From the NCBI GenBank assembly GCA_034336665.1, contig JAPFBE010000002.1, positions 5,626,146 to 5,690,145 of the forward strand: DNA of 64,000 bases, read 5' to 3'. Under the pieces are notes generated by a model that saw nothing but the letters and a program-made list of their open reading frames with translations, was not told the DNA's origin and did no database searches. This document shows, in pieces, positions 1 to 9,490 of this stretch (position 1 is its first letter; the number at the start of each line of letters is the position of its first letter). The DNA is from Luscinia megarhynchos (taxonomy: Eukaryota; Chordata; Aves; Passeriformes; Turdidae). The position numbers and the translations under genes are program-made.

Positions 1-1180
1 AGGTCACTGTTGGGACAATGGATGAGCCTTCTTGATCAAAGCTAAGAACAGGAAAAAAGGAACTCCACAAAGCAGTAACTGTCATGGCAACTGGATACTG
101 CACAGGAACTTCTTGGGCTTTGTAATATAAAAAAAGAAATTGAGTAACAAACATAATTATTTCAAGAAAGAACAAAGATCAGGAACAGGAACACAATATC
201 AGTGAATTCCCTAAAGTATAATTCTGTGCAAAAGCCATAAAGATAAAGAATAAATATTTCCTTTTTTTTTCTTCCCCTGCTCCATCACTTCTATTCTCTA
301 CCAACATTCTGCAACTTCTTTGGGAAAAGATGGGAGAATTCTCAATCCCTTAGTTACATAAAATTCATATTTAGAGAACAGACTGAGTGAAAATCCTACT
401 TTCAAAGCACCTCAAACTTTGTAGGAAATATATACTTAGCTCCTGATTGCCATGGCTCAGTCAAAATCTCATAACACGGAAAAGTTCAGAAAGGGACAAA
501 AAGGATGGTTATTTGGTAAAGGAAACATTTGGTTAAGAACAGTGAAGGCATATACCTCTGTTCCAGAAATGCAACACATGGCTGGTGTAATCACACAGAC
601 TAGGTTTTGTAGGGCCAAACCAAGGCTAGACAGCACAGAAGCAGAATTTGGAACAGGAGGTTGGCAGCACTCACTCACATCTCAACACATTTTTCCATCA
701 GGTCTTTCCCAGCAACAGTTTTACCTGATACTTTCCCGTCAAATAATAAAATTTTCAACATATGATTTTTCAGTTCTCTGTCTCAGTCCTTCCCTGCCTC
801 CCTCCCCAGTGCTATGATCACTGGAAATAATATTAAAAGTTCAAGTCCTGAAAACACTTAATGCCATGATTAATTTTTACAGCTTAAGGAAATCCAAGAT
901 GACATATAGTAATTTTACTTATTCATGCAAGTGACACTAAGAATTGTTAAGCTGGCACAATATTCGAATAATAGTGAGCTCATGTTCTCAGGAGCATGGA
1001 GCACTCCACATTTTGCCAAAAGATCAAGAGAGACTCTCTGAATCACTCTCTAGTTTAAACTATAGTTGTTCCTTTTGGAGCTTATCAGCAGTTTTCTTTT
1101 TACTCTGCTATTAATTAATAAATGTGAACCTGTGTCCTGAGTTTCTGATGTAAAATATACTCCCTGACCTAGAGCAGCCA
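1..1180. other. non-coding, no recognised element
   Basis: This A+T-rich stretch has very few CpGs and no repeat family I can name. Open frames of 121 codons (452-817, +) and 69 codons (469-678, -) overlap each other and show no known domain or codon signature, so I treat both as chance. The stretch lies directly left of the CpG-rich block and could hold an exon or the proximal promoter, depending on the direction of that promoter. Confidence 0.6.
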
Positions 1181-1204
1181 AAGGTTGCATAAAGAGAAGC
1201 ACTA

Positions 1205-1480
1205 CGTCCAGCTCCCTGGAAAATGCGTTATCCGCGGCGGAGCAGTTGTGCCAGCTAGAGGCTTTGCAAGCCCCGTGGAGCAAGCACTCCGAGAAGCCGG
1301 GAAGAGCACAGAAGTGGTTCAGCATGCCTGTCTGAAAGGCAGGCAGAGCGGGAGGATTTTCGGCTGGGAGGATCGGGTTGCGCCGGGCTCGCTCGCGCAG
1401 ATGCGCCGGAGCCGCCCCGGTGAATCAATGGAACAACTTGGGAAACTGCTCCCCAGCGCAAACCAAGCTCTTCTCCGGGT
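1205..1480. promoter_or_regulatory. short CpG island, possible promoter or first exon
   Basis: I counted 22 CpG dinucleotides in about 275 bases, 20 of them between 1,205 and 1,420. The flanks are nearly CpG-free. The densest part (1,380-1,420) includes GCGCCGG, CTCGCTCGCGC and GCCGCCCCGG. In vertebrates unmethylated CpG islands usually mark promoters, and this is the only such block in the window. A hairpin lies inside it at 1,326-1,344 (arms GCCTGTC and GGCAGGC, loop TGAAA). A TATA-like GCATAAAGA stands at the left edge near 1,187. Possible splice donors are GG|GTAACA near 1,516 on the plus strand and TAG|GTCAGG near 1,168 on the minus strand, so direction is undecided. Open frames through it (114 codons + at 1,185-1,529; 91 codons - at 1,050-1,325) match nothing I recognise. 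It could be an orphan island, an enhancer, or the start of a long non-coding RNA. Confidence 0.6.
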
Positions 1481-1689
1481 GGCTTTAAGGTTACTCCTGA
1501 CCAAAGCTAATTCGGGTAACAATAATTAGCTCCTTTTCTCTCAAATGTCAAACCGCAACATTTGCCCTTCTGTTTCTGTTGCCACAAAAAACCCCCAGAA
1601 CAACAACAACAAAAAACCTCCCAACAATTTACTGTACCTTTAGCAAAATACTTAAGATAAAACAAGATAACAAAAAGCTTCAAAACCAC

Positions 1690-1800
1690 TGTAAGAGGCA
1701 GCAGAATGAGCTCAGAGCCCAATTCTGTAAACATACCTACTTTTTACTCACACAGATCACTCCATTAATCTCAACAGGACTATCAGCAGAAACAAACTGG
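1690..1800. repeat. possible ancient amniote repeat relic
   Basis: The stretch holds GCCCAATTCTGTAAACA, then ACTCACACAG, then CTCCATTAATCTCAACAGGA. From memory this resembles a common, internally palindromic repeat of turtles, crocodiles and birds. Its core reads like 'CCCATTGAAGTCAATGGGAC' and its ends like 'GATCCTGCAAACACTTATG'. The copy here is heavily mutated. I cannot name the family with certainty, and chance similarity is possible. Confidence 0.35.
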
Positions 1801-2769
1801 TTCCCAGGTGCTTAGAAGTTAGCAGGCTATTGCAAAACAGCTGAAGTTTGGGACTTGAGGATATAACAAAGATACTTCACGCTTCAAAAAATAACTTTGG
1901 CATCCCTCAAAAGCTATAGGGCCATCCCAAATAACCCACCCTCTGTGGAGCATATCTCTTCCTCTGAAGAACTCCTGAAGGCAGGAGCCTTCCTGGCAGC
2001 AGAGGCCCGCTCCCTCTTACTCCTTATTACCACAAGTGTGTTTGTATTCTAACAGGGGGCCTGGGCATGCAGGGGCTAAGCATCACTGGCTTCTACTCTC
2101 TCCTCCTGCTCTAACAGCTTGGAAAGGAGCATTGTGGTGCCCTGCAAACTGTAAACTTTGTCCCCTCACCCCAGTTGAAGGAAAGCATAAAAAATGCGAC
2201 TCAGGTGGCTCCTGCATAGATGAGGACCATTCTATTTCTTATGCAGGGCTGGGGGGAAATAAAAGGTTAAGTCAAAAAATATGGAGCAAGACCTTCTACA
2301 GGCAGCACCTTGGGTGCCCTGTCAACCATAATACTGAAGCTTCCTCCATACAGAGGACCAAGCAGCAGCCTAGACTGTCATTTGCAGAGGTATACCAAAG
2401 TGGCAGGGTTCAAGGCTGATATATTCTGCTTGCAGCTGGCCAGGAGACCCAGAGTATTTGTACCAAGCATTACCTCCCCTCAAAAAATGCACATAACGTG
2501 CATCTACCATCAGTTTCCTGTTTGTATATCCATGGGAAAAGTCGTACAGGCGTAGTAATTCATCTCCCATTTAGAGATGTTATGTCCAGGCGCTGAGAGT
2601 GTACAGGTCATTTATGAGCATGCAGCTCATTTGCAGACCATTTATTACACCCATCAATCCGTCTCACAGCCTCTCCTTGGCTTTGCCAATACACAATAGC
2701 TCCTTTTCTAGTTCTACCAAGCTCCCCATTCCCAGTGCATTTGAGCATCCCAGTGATATTAACGAACAT
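1801..2769. other. non-coding, no recognised element
   Basis: The interval is unremarkable A+T-moderate DNA. A 127-codon open frame (2,036-2,419, +) and smaller frames overlap on both strands without any motif or domain. No repeat or RNA gene was recognised. Confidence 0.55.
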
Positions 2770-2925
2770 ATCCTCACAATGTTCCCATGAGGATATTATC
2801 ACCATTTATAGAGGACTTGCCTATGGCTATACAATCTGTGGCAGACCTGGGAAGGAGACCAAGAAATCTGGTGCTTCAGCCCAGTGTGGTAACCACAGTG
2901 CTCTTCTTCTGCTCTCTTTTATGAG
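2770..2925 (-). mobile_element. MIR-type SINE, antisense copy
   Basis: Read on the plus strand, the segments follow the reverse complement of the MIR SINE in the right order. First comes CCTCACAATGTTCCCATGAG (MIR: CCTCACAACAACCCTATGAG), then CACCATTTATAGAGG (CCCATTTTACAGATGAGG). Next come GACTTGCCTATGGCTATACA (GACTTGCCCAAGGTCACACA), TCTGTGGCAGACCTGGGAA, and finally CCCAGTGTGGTAACCACAGT (CCCAGTGCTCTAACCACTAG). MIR is an ancient tRNA-derived SINE moved by L2 LINEs, long inactive and kept at low copy number in birds. This is the best-preserved MIR relic in the window. It covers the core and the L2-like 3' part, while the tRNA head is degraded or missing. Confidence 0.82.
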
Positions 2926-2997
2926 CTGGACACCTGTTTGCTGGTTGAGGACCACGAAATAAACATCACATGGTAGGTAATAAACTTTTACAGTCAC

Positions 2998-3090
2998 AAC
3001 AGACCTGAGCTGGATTTGAACCAGCATTTTAGAGGTGCAAAAGCCTCATGTACAGCCCATTATTGGTCCCTTGAGCTAGGTATGGCTCTG
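2998..3090 (-). repeat. tRNA-like SINE head or tRNA pseudogene fragment
   Basis: On the minus strand a perfect T-arm is present: stem GCTGG/CCAGC around loop TTCAAAT (plus-strand 3,009-3,025), which matches the pol III B box GGTTCAAATCC. Upstream on the same strand are an A-box-like TAGCTCAAGGG and a weak anticodon-like arm (GAGG/CCTC). The would-be acceptor strands do not pair and the D loop is too long, so this is not a working tRNA gene. It lies about 70 bp to the right of the MIR relic. It may be the tRNA-derived head of the same or another SINE, or an isolated tRNA pseudogene. Confidence 0.4.
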
Positions 3091-5483
3091 GTGAATGGTT
3101 GGTTGCCCACTATAAAGATGAGCTGGAGATGCCAACAGTCTCCAGAAGCAGGTATTTCCGAGTACTCCGAGTTATTTGAGTTCATGAAGTATTCACATGG
3201 TAAAGTTGTGTGTCTGTATATATGTGTGCACATGGTTTGTTTTTTTTCTTCCCGAGGAAACATTAGAAATCAACCTTAAGGATATGAACTTAGTTTAAAT
3301 GTCAGCTGAAAAACAGCTGCTGAAAAGAGATATGATCCACGAGCCAAAAAAGTGGGGCTGGGAGGAAGTTGAAATGAGAGATATTTAGTTTGCTAATGCT
3401 CCTGTGTGAGGATAAAAGGGTGAGATGTGGGGAATCTTCTCTGGCACAAGGTCCTGCAAAGTGTTCTGGAAGATTCGGGTTAGCAGAATATGATCTCCCC
3501 ATATGGCAGGTTTGAAAAAGTGGTGAAAGAAGTCCAAGCATATGCAGCAGTGAGGTAACAGGGCCAGAAGGGTCAGGCACCTGTGACTTTCTAGCCACAT
3601 TAAGTTTTTCAGAAGCTGCTTTTTGACTTAACAGAGTAGAGTTTTCCATCACATATGTGTAAAACATTTCATCCATTACAGGTTTCTTGGCTCTTCTAGA
3701 TTGATTTTGTTCATGTGTGGGGAAATTTCAAGGAAACAAAACAACAACAAAAAAGTTTCTGAAACACATTTCTTCTCCTGTTTCAAGATTTATCACTCAT
3801 CCCATTGAAGCACACAGCTTGTCTTGCATTTGAACGATCAGTTTTTAAGTGCTGCATGTTGTTTTTTGTCTGAAGGCTGCTTAGGACAATTAAAATGCAG
3901 GGCTGCAGGAGCCTTCACCTAGCACTAAGCATCTTAGGTAGTGCTATAATACAAAACCACTAATAAATCACTGCCTTCTCTCCACCCTAAAACTTTACAG
4001 AGACAATGTGTGAACTCTAGCCACAGGCAGAAAAAATTCTATCCCTCCTCATATAAAAATGACTTAGAGCAGAGTTTTCCCCAGATAGCTATAATCCACA
4101 AATAATCCTCACTTGCTACAACAAAAATGACAGAAAAAATATTCGTTGTTGCAACACAGCTGACTCCTTTACCTCCTAGTGTACTTGAGGACTGAGGGAA
4201 GGAGAGGATACGGGGGCTCCAGGCAGCTATGTGGGGGCTCAGAGCTCCCCACAGACCTTGGGTTTTTATTCAGGTTCAGGTCACCACCAAGAAGAGCATG
4301 AAAATGCAGCCTCTGAGGAGCCCAGTCATATCTGGGATTACACTTGAGGCCATTAAATATGGTACTGCAATCTCCAGAGTAGGCCAGAATTCCTCATCTT
4401 CCACCAGTTCAGGTCAACGTTCAGGGTGAGATATGGCCAAGCACAAGCAGTGACACTAAAATACCCTAAAAGAAAAATAGGATGTCTGACTTCATAATGC
4501 ATATATTACTCCCACAATAGATGTGGGAAGGGAGGACCCGGCACCACTGATCCTTAATCCTAACCTCTTGAAATTCCTCCCTATGTAAAAGTAAAGGTAA
4601 TTCCCATCCCCATTTTTCTGCCCACTAGGGATTAAATTATCTTCTTGTGCCTATCCTCTGAGCTCATACATGATATTCCTGTCTTCAGGGTTATCATGGT
4701 TTCTTGGCACATCACCACTTGCCCTCACCATGATCACCTCTCTGTATCTAGTTTGTCCATTTGCAGCACCCCTTAAAGATAGCAAATTTTAAAAATTACT
4801 CAATGTGTTATACATCACTTCAGAAAACCAGTTATCAAGATCTCCACAGCCAAACAGCCAAAGCTATAAGACCAGAACTCGCACCTAGCCTGTCCTAAAG
4901 AGTCCTTCCAGCTAGAAGAGGTGCAGGAAACACAAGCCAGACTTTATACATACTTTTGTCTCACCTTTTGAACTAGCCTGAATTCACGAGTCCCTTAGTT
5001 TAAGGAACAGGTTAGAAAAAAAAGCTGCTGTTAAATGAAGAAAATTCCCCTCTTGTCAACTCACTCCTGCATTCCTGGATACGTTTTATCCTGAACCATG
5101 TCACAACATTCAATTCCTTATCACGCCACAAGAGATTCTTTCAGCTGGTCTAGGCAATTTCACAGGCATCAGGAGGGGGAAGTTAATCTTCACACTTTCT
5201 CCTATCATGACCATGACCATTTTGCAGCAATGCCACACAGAGATCAAGGTCTTGGTACATAATTTCCTTTGATACCAAACCTCATAACAGCTGCTGGATG
5301 TTGCTTTCCTTTCCTTACAGCCTTGGAAACAACAAATATTAGAGAGGACCTGTACCACAAACAAATCATGCTCTCCACCAATGGCAGCACCACCAGTGCC
5401 CTGTAGCAAATGTAGAGGGAAACACACAGACTGAATCTTCTTCAGGCATTAAGGTTTACTTGCTTATTACAGAATGAATCTCT
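3091..5483. other. non-coding, no recognised element
   Basis: No exon, repeat family or RNA gene was recognised. Open frames of 124 and 71 codons on the minus strand (3,302-3,676 and 3,385-3,600) and 105 codons (5,110-5,427, -) lack known domains. A slightly G-rich patch occurs near 4,200-4,250. Confidence 0.5.
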
Positions 5484-5598
5484 CAGACACATGGTGTAAT
5501 TTTTGGGGTATCCTGTGGAGGGCAAGGAGTTGGACTCAGTGATCCTGATGGTTTCCTTCCGACCCATTATGATTTATGAGTCTGTGATGCTATGGCTG
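5484..5598 (+). mobile_element. CR1 LINE 3' tail fragment, sense
   Basis: The stretch contains TTTTGGGGTATCCTGTGGAG, then GGCAAGGAGTTGGACTCAGT, GATCCTGATGG and TTTCCTTCCGACCC. It ends with degenerate copies of the ATTCTATGAT box (TGATTTATGAG, TGTGATGCTATGG). This is the 3' untranslated end of an avian CR1 non-LTR retrotransposon, of the subfamily type that carries 'GGAGTTGGACTC'. Only the last 115 or so bases are present, as expected from the strong 5' truncation of CR1 insertions. The divergence points to an old insertion. Confidence 0.85.
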
Positions 5599-6231
5599 GT
5601 GAGTTGAGATCACCCACAAGCCCAGCAGCACCTCAGGGGAGCACCAGGCTGCTGAGGGCATGGGGTGAGCCTGCTGAAACCCCACCCAGCACCTCACCCA
5701 CACAGCGTCTCAGCCTGGGGCTGCGGGCAGGGCAGAACTGGGGCTGTTCTCTGGCATTCCGTGTTGTTTGTGACAACACCCGCAAAGCATCACAAGTGGA
5801 TACTATCAAGGATTACTATTTGTGTATTAGTGAGTCACAATACGCCAGATTCATAAGAGCCAGATGTCACAGCTGACCCAGACAAGGCACTCAGACGGAT
5901 CCCACGCGTTTCATGTGTCAGCCTTATATCCATTCATAAAACAGCTCCTTCCCAAAATATAAGTCTTGGGAAAATTTAAGATCATTGTGCAATTCTAAGT
6001 CAAGTCTCAATCAGTTTCTTGGGTTTATTTTTCCCCTTCTTTTTATTTTTTTTTCAACAGTGGTTGAAAGAAAGGAGGGGCAGGAAATGATGTCCATCAC
6101 AGAGGAGGATATAAAAAATGAAAAATATGGGTAGTCAGGCTTGGAAAAATAACTTTTTTCCCCCCTGCTTTTCAAAATGTTACAGCTATAGAAACAATCT
6201 CCTGGACAAAGTCAGACAGATGTTTTTTTCT

Positions 6232-6247
6232 CCCCCCCCTCCCTCCC
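6232..6247 (-). repeat. C-tract, G-quadruplex motif on minus strand
   Basis: The plus strand has eight C, then T, CCC, T, CCC. On the minus strand this gives GGGAGGGA followed by eight G, enough for four G runs with very short loops. It may be simple low-complexity drift. Confidence 0.55.
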
Positions 6248-6313
6248 TTTCTTTGGATGGAATGACTTTCTCAAGAGCACAGCTGAAAAACCTTTGGAAT
6301 AAAAAAAAACAAA

Positions 6314-6328
6314 ACACACACACACACA
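6314..6328. repeat. (AC)n microsatellite
   Basis: Seven to eight AC units follow an A-rich run at 6,299-6,313. The tract is short and probably only weakly polymorphic. Confidence 0.8.
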
Positions 6329-6980
6329 GTCTCAGGCGTTGGAGGTGTCTGGGGCTGAGGATTACAGAAGTTCAAATTGGCTCCCCCTGTCAAAATTACA
6401 GCTGCACAGGGCTCAAAAGGACTTTTTCCGGTTCTCAAGAACCTTGAGAAAGCGCAGCTGTGCTGTGCACAGCCAGGCTCTGCTGGCCCAGCCAGGGCCA
6501 CCCCTCCCACTCCCCTACCCCCCACCCTAAGACAAATTAGCAAGGGTGCCAGCCTGCTAAAGGACACGATTAAAGAATACCTTCCTGTGTGCACTTGTCA
6601 TTTAGGGATGATTTACTGTCAGGGCATACCCTTTGTGACTTCTTATAATATGTTTTCTTAGTTTTCACACTTCCCTCTTAAGACTTGAAATTTAATATGT
6701 ATTCCAGCAGAGTTCTTACTCCCTTGCCCCCCCGACTCACTCTCCCTCTCCTTCCAGCATATTATCTTCGTCCATTGCCCAGATGAGGTGAGCTGATTAA
6801 AATTTATGTGCATTGTCACTGAGGTGCTGCTCTAGCTGTACAAATGTGCTACGAGGCTGTTGCACTACTCAAGCCCACCCCACCAGGGTGACCCTGCTAA
6901 TCTCAAACTGCAGCCCCTGTCAGGTGATGACTGCTGAGAGATCCCTTTACAGGCTGCACCACGCCGTGGTTTTGTGGCTT

Positions 6981-6995
6981 TGTGTGTGTGTGTGT
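6981..6995. repeat. (TG)n microsatellite
   Basis: Seven TG units in a T/G-rich neighbourhood. Confidence 0.8.
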
Positions 6996-7740
6996 TGGTG
7001 TAAGGTTCCCGTGTGTTGCACTTGGATACCCCCAGCCTCCCCCAGTGAACTGCAGGTGCAGCAGTTCAGGGGTCTACACATAGCATGGATATTCTCACTA
7101 CAATTTACCAGATATTTCTGCCTACGTGTTTTAAATGACACGTTTCCCCTTCTTCCTCCTTAAAAAATGTAGAGTGGACTGGCTGTGGAGACCCAGCTGC
7201 ACTCCTGGGTTAGCAGCTCCTGAACAGATACACCTACATAACTTGGTCTGATTGTTGCTCATGCAGCACAGGCTGCTGTCTAACTCACAAAAGCAACACA
7301 ACCTCCTTCCAGCAAAGGCTCAATACTTTGGCTATGAATCATGCTAATTTAATATAAATTATATAAATTATATTCTTCAAAAAAGGCAGTTAAACTAGTC
7401 ATTTGAAATTCCCATTTTGATCTCTGGACAAATGACAGCACACCTGAGAACAAGCAGATCCTGCTGATCACTCACTAGCTGTTCAAAATTTTTGGACTTC
7501 CATTTCTGTACAGCAAGTTTTAAAGGAAATCTCTGTGATTTGCAGATATGGGAGCACCTGTAAATTTTGGGTTCTTCCCTTGATGCGTGTTTAGGTCCAA
7601 AAAATCCTCCTTGAGCTAAACATTTTCGTTCTGAATTACTGAAATTCCTTGTAATATATTCTGCCAAGGATTGATTAACTACTATTGTCTTCCTTCTTTC
7701 TCATTCAATGGTACCAATTAGGCTGCTAAAAAAAAAATCA

Positions 7741-7757
7741 CCCCCCCTTCCCCACCC
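7741..7757 (-). repeat. C-rich tract, G-quadruplex motif on minus strand
   Basis: Seven C, TT, four C, A and three C follow directly after a run of nine A. The minus strand can offer four runs of three G if the seven-base run is split. This is a weaker candidate than 36,480-36,496. Confidence 0.45.
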
Positions 7758-8099
7758 GTCTAATCACATTCTTCTTGTCAAATCCTTCTTTCGCCTTTTC
7801 TATACTCTGAGGAATTTTCTCACGCTTCCATGATAATCTCCACTTCTTCCTATACCCCTCTTCTCCCTTTTTGGTGTTCCCTGCCCACTTGCTTAAAACT
7901 GCTCTCCAATATCCTTCTGGTGCCTTTCACACATTGCCCCTGCCATCAAGGTCTTCTTGGCAATACGGACCTGTTTCCTGCCGATCCGAGCACCAAATGG
8001 TCATCTCCTTCTTCTCTTACTTCTGAAACGTGTATCAGCCTGGAAACAGCCCATGGAAATCATGCACATCTAGAGAGGAATATTTAATATGTAAAATAT

Positions 8100-8425
8100 T
8101 AGATTGCTATCAGGCTAGGTCATCTTCCTGATAACAGGCACATTATCTGAACTTCGTTTCCTTTGAGATTTAAAATGCTGTCTCAGATTGCTTGCAACTT
8201 GTTAAAAATCAGCTTTGTATCAAAAATTTTCATTTACAGCAGAATATCTCTCATTAAGTCCATGGTTAGTGGCAAAGCATAACCCTACCACTAGATACTC
8301 TGTGCCACTGTTGGCAAAGCACTTTATTTTTCACTCTAGTTTAAATCCCCGTGTAAAGTAGACGTGGGCAGCTCTTGTCCAAACCAGCACTGACTGTAAC
8401 ACCTTATCAATGACTGTTATCTGTG
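8100..8425. promoter_or_regulatory. GATA-motif cluster, possible enhancer
   Basis: Three GATA-type cores lie within about 40 bases: TATC at 8,108, GATA at 8,130 (CTGATAAC) and TATC at 8,144 (TTATCTGA). Two more occur at 8,404-8,425 (CTTATCAA and GTTATCTG). Paired and clustered GATA sites are typical of some enhancers, but in A+T-rich DNA such a cluster can occur by chance. Conservation could not be assessed. Confidence 0.25.
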
Positions 8426-9431
8426 TGGTCCATTTTTAAATCCTTCAGAGACTTAGTATATCAAAGTACATTGCCAGGTACAATAAAACCTCCAGTCTCA
8501 GTCAATACTACTGTACCACATCTATAACAACAACTTCATGAAATTTAATTATTATTTTTCCAATGCTCTGAGCATGGAAAACACTGCATTAGTGCCAACA
8601 AGGTGCTTTGTTTGCTTTTGGTCAGGGCTGCTCTGCAGCAGGAGTAGTAGTAAAATAAAAGAATAAATCATTCACCGGGAATTGTTCTGTCAGGTCCAGT
8701 ATTACTTCTGCAGTCAACTGCATTCAATTAAATATATTCAAAAATTTTACAGTCTTTATTTTAAATTATATGTTCTGGATTACTCTCAAAACATTCTCAA
8801 ATTTATACCATTGTGTTTTACAGCAGCTATATTGTGTAAAGCATACATTAAGTAGACTCCATAATGCAGAATTTTTGATCAGTGGTACAGATAGCATATT
8901 GCACAAGGCATATATCTTAATTTTTTTCCCCAAAAAAATTATTATCCTGAATTCAAAACTCTTCAAAACACTTGGAAATGAAGGGGATTTACTACTGCTG
9001 CTAGCTCATTTCAAAATGAAACATAAGCTGCTCCTTTTCCATATCATATTTCCCTCATTGCTTTCTTAGGAGATACAGGATTAAATCTGATGCTTATTGA
9101 ATTTATAGATTATTAACACTAGTTATAGCCAGGGATGATGTCTACAGATTCCCCTATCATTTTTCTTCTAACTTCTGTGTATAAATTTAGTTCTCATGGA
9201 AGCAGTGAGGAGAAAAATCTGATATCACTGACTGAAGTCAATATAGTAGAAGCAGATGCTCTGCAAGCTTCTAACTCAGAGCTTTGCCAGTACTTCTAAT
9301 TTAGGTTCTTTTATCCTCTCCTGTACCAAATCTTATGTCTTTCCTGACTAGCTCAACAATTGTCTTTCATTCCAACTTACGTAAGAGAGATCTGTAGTTC
9401 GCCAAATGTCCTGTACAAACTAAAAGGACCT

Positions 9432-9490
9432 CTAAAATAAAGAAACAAAAAAAAAAAAAAAAACAAAACAAAAAAAAACAAACCAAAAAG
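9432..9490. repeat. A-rich low-complexity tract
   Basis: A run of A interrupted by single C bases (about 17 uninterrupted A near 9,447-9,463) follows AATAAA. That order is seen at retroposed transcript tails, but I recognise no retrocopy upstream. Confidence 0.7.

Larger units (their letters stand above)
5599..8099. other. non-coding with short simple repeats
   Basis: No gene was recognised. A polypyrimidine tract followed by CAACAG at 6,030-6,060 looks like a splice acceptor but no credible exon follows it. A block at 6,340-6,500 carries two CAGCTG E-boxes. Open frames here reach 116 codons (6,813-7,163, +) without known domains. The C-rich and dinucleotide tracts in this interval are listed separately. 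Confidence 0.5.

Noticed and set aside
1720..1740. TGTAAACAT, similar to the miR-30 5' end
   Set aside because: It diverges immediately afterwards (ACCTAC) and has no hairpin partner.
2998..3090. Functional tRNA gene on the minus strand
   Set aside because: The acceptor strands do not pair and the D loop is too long. Only the T-arm is perfect, so it is at most a relic.
6030..6120. Splice-acceptor-like tract followed by a purine-rich segment
   Set aside because: No credible exon or donor follows, and T-rich tracts ending in AG are common by chance in this window.
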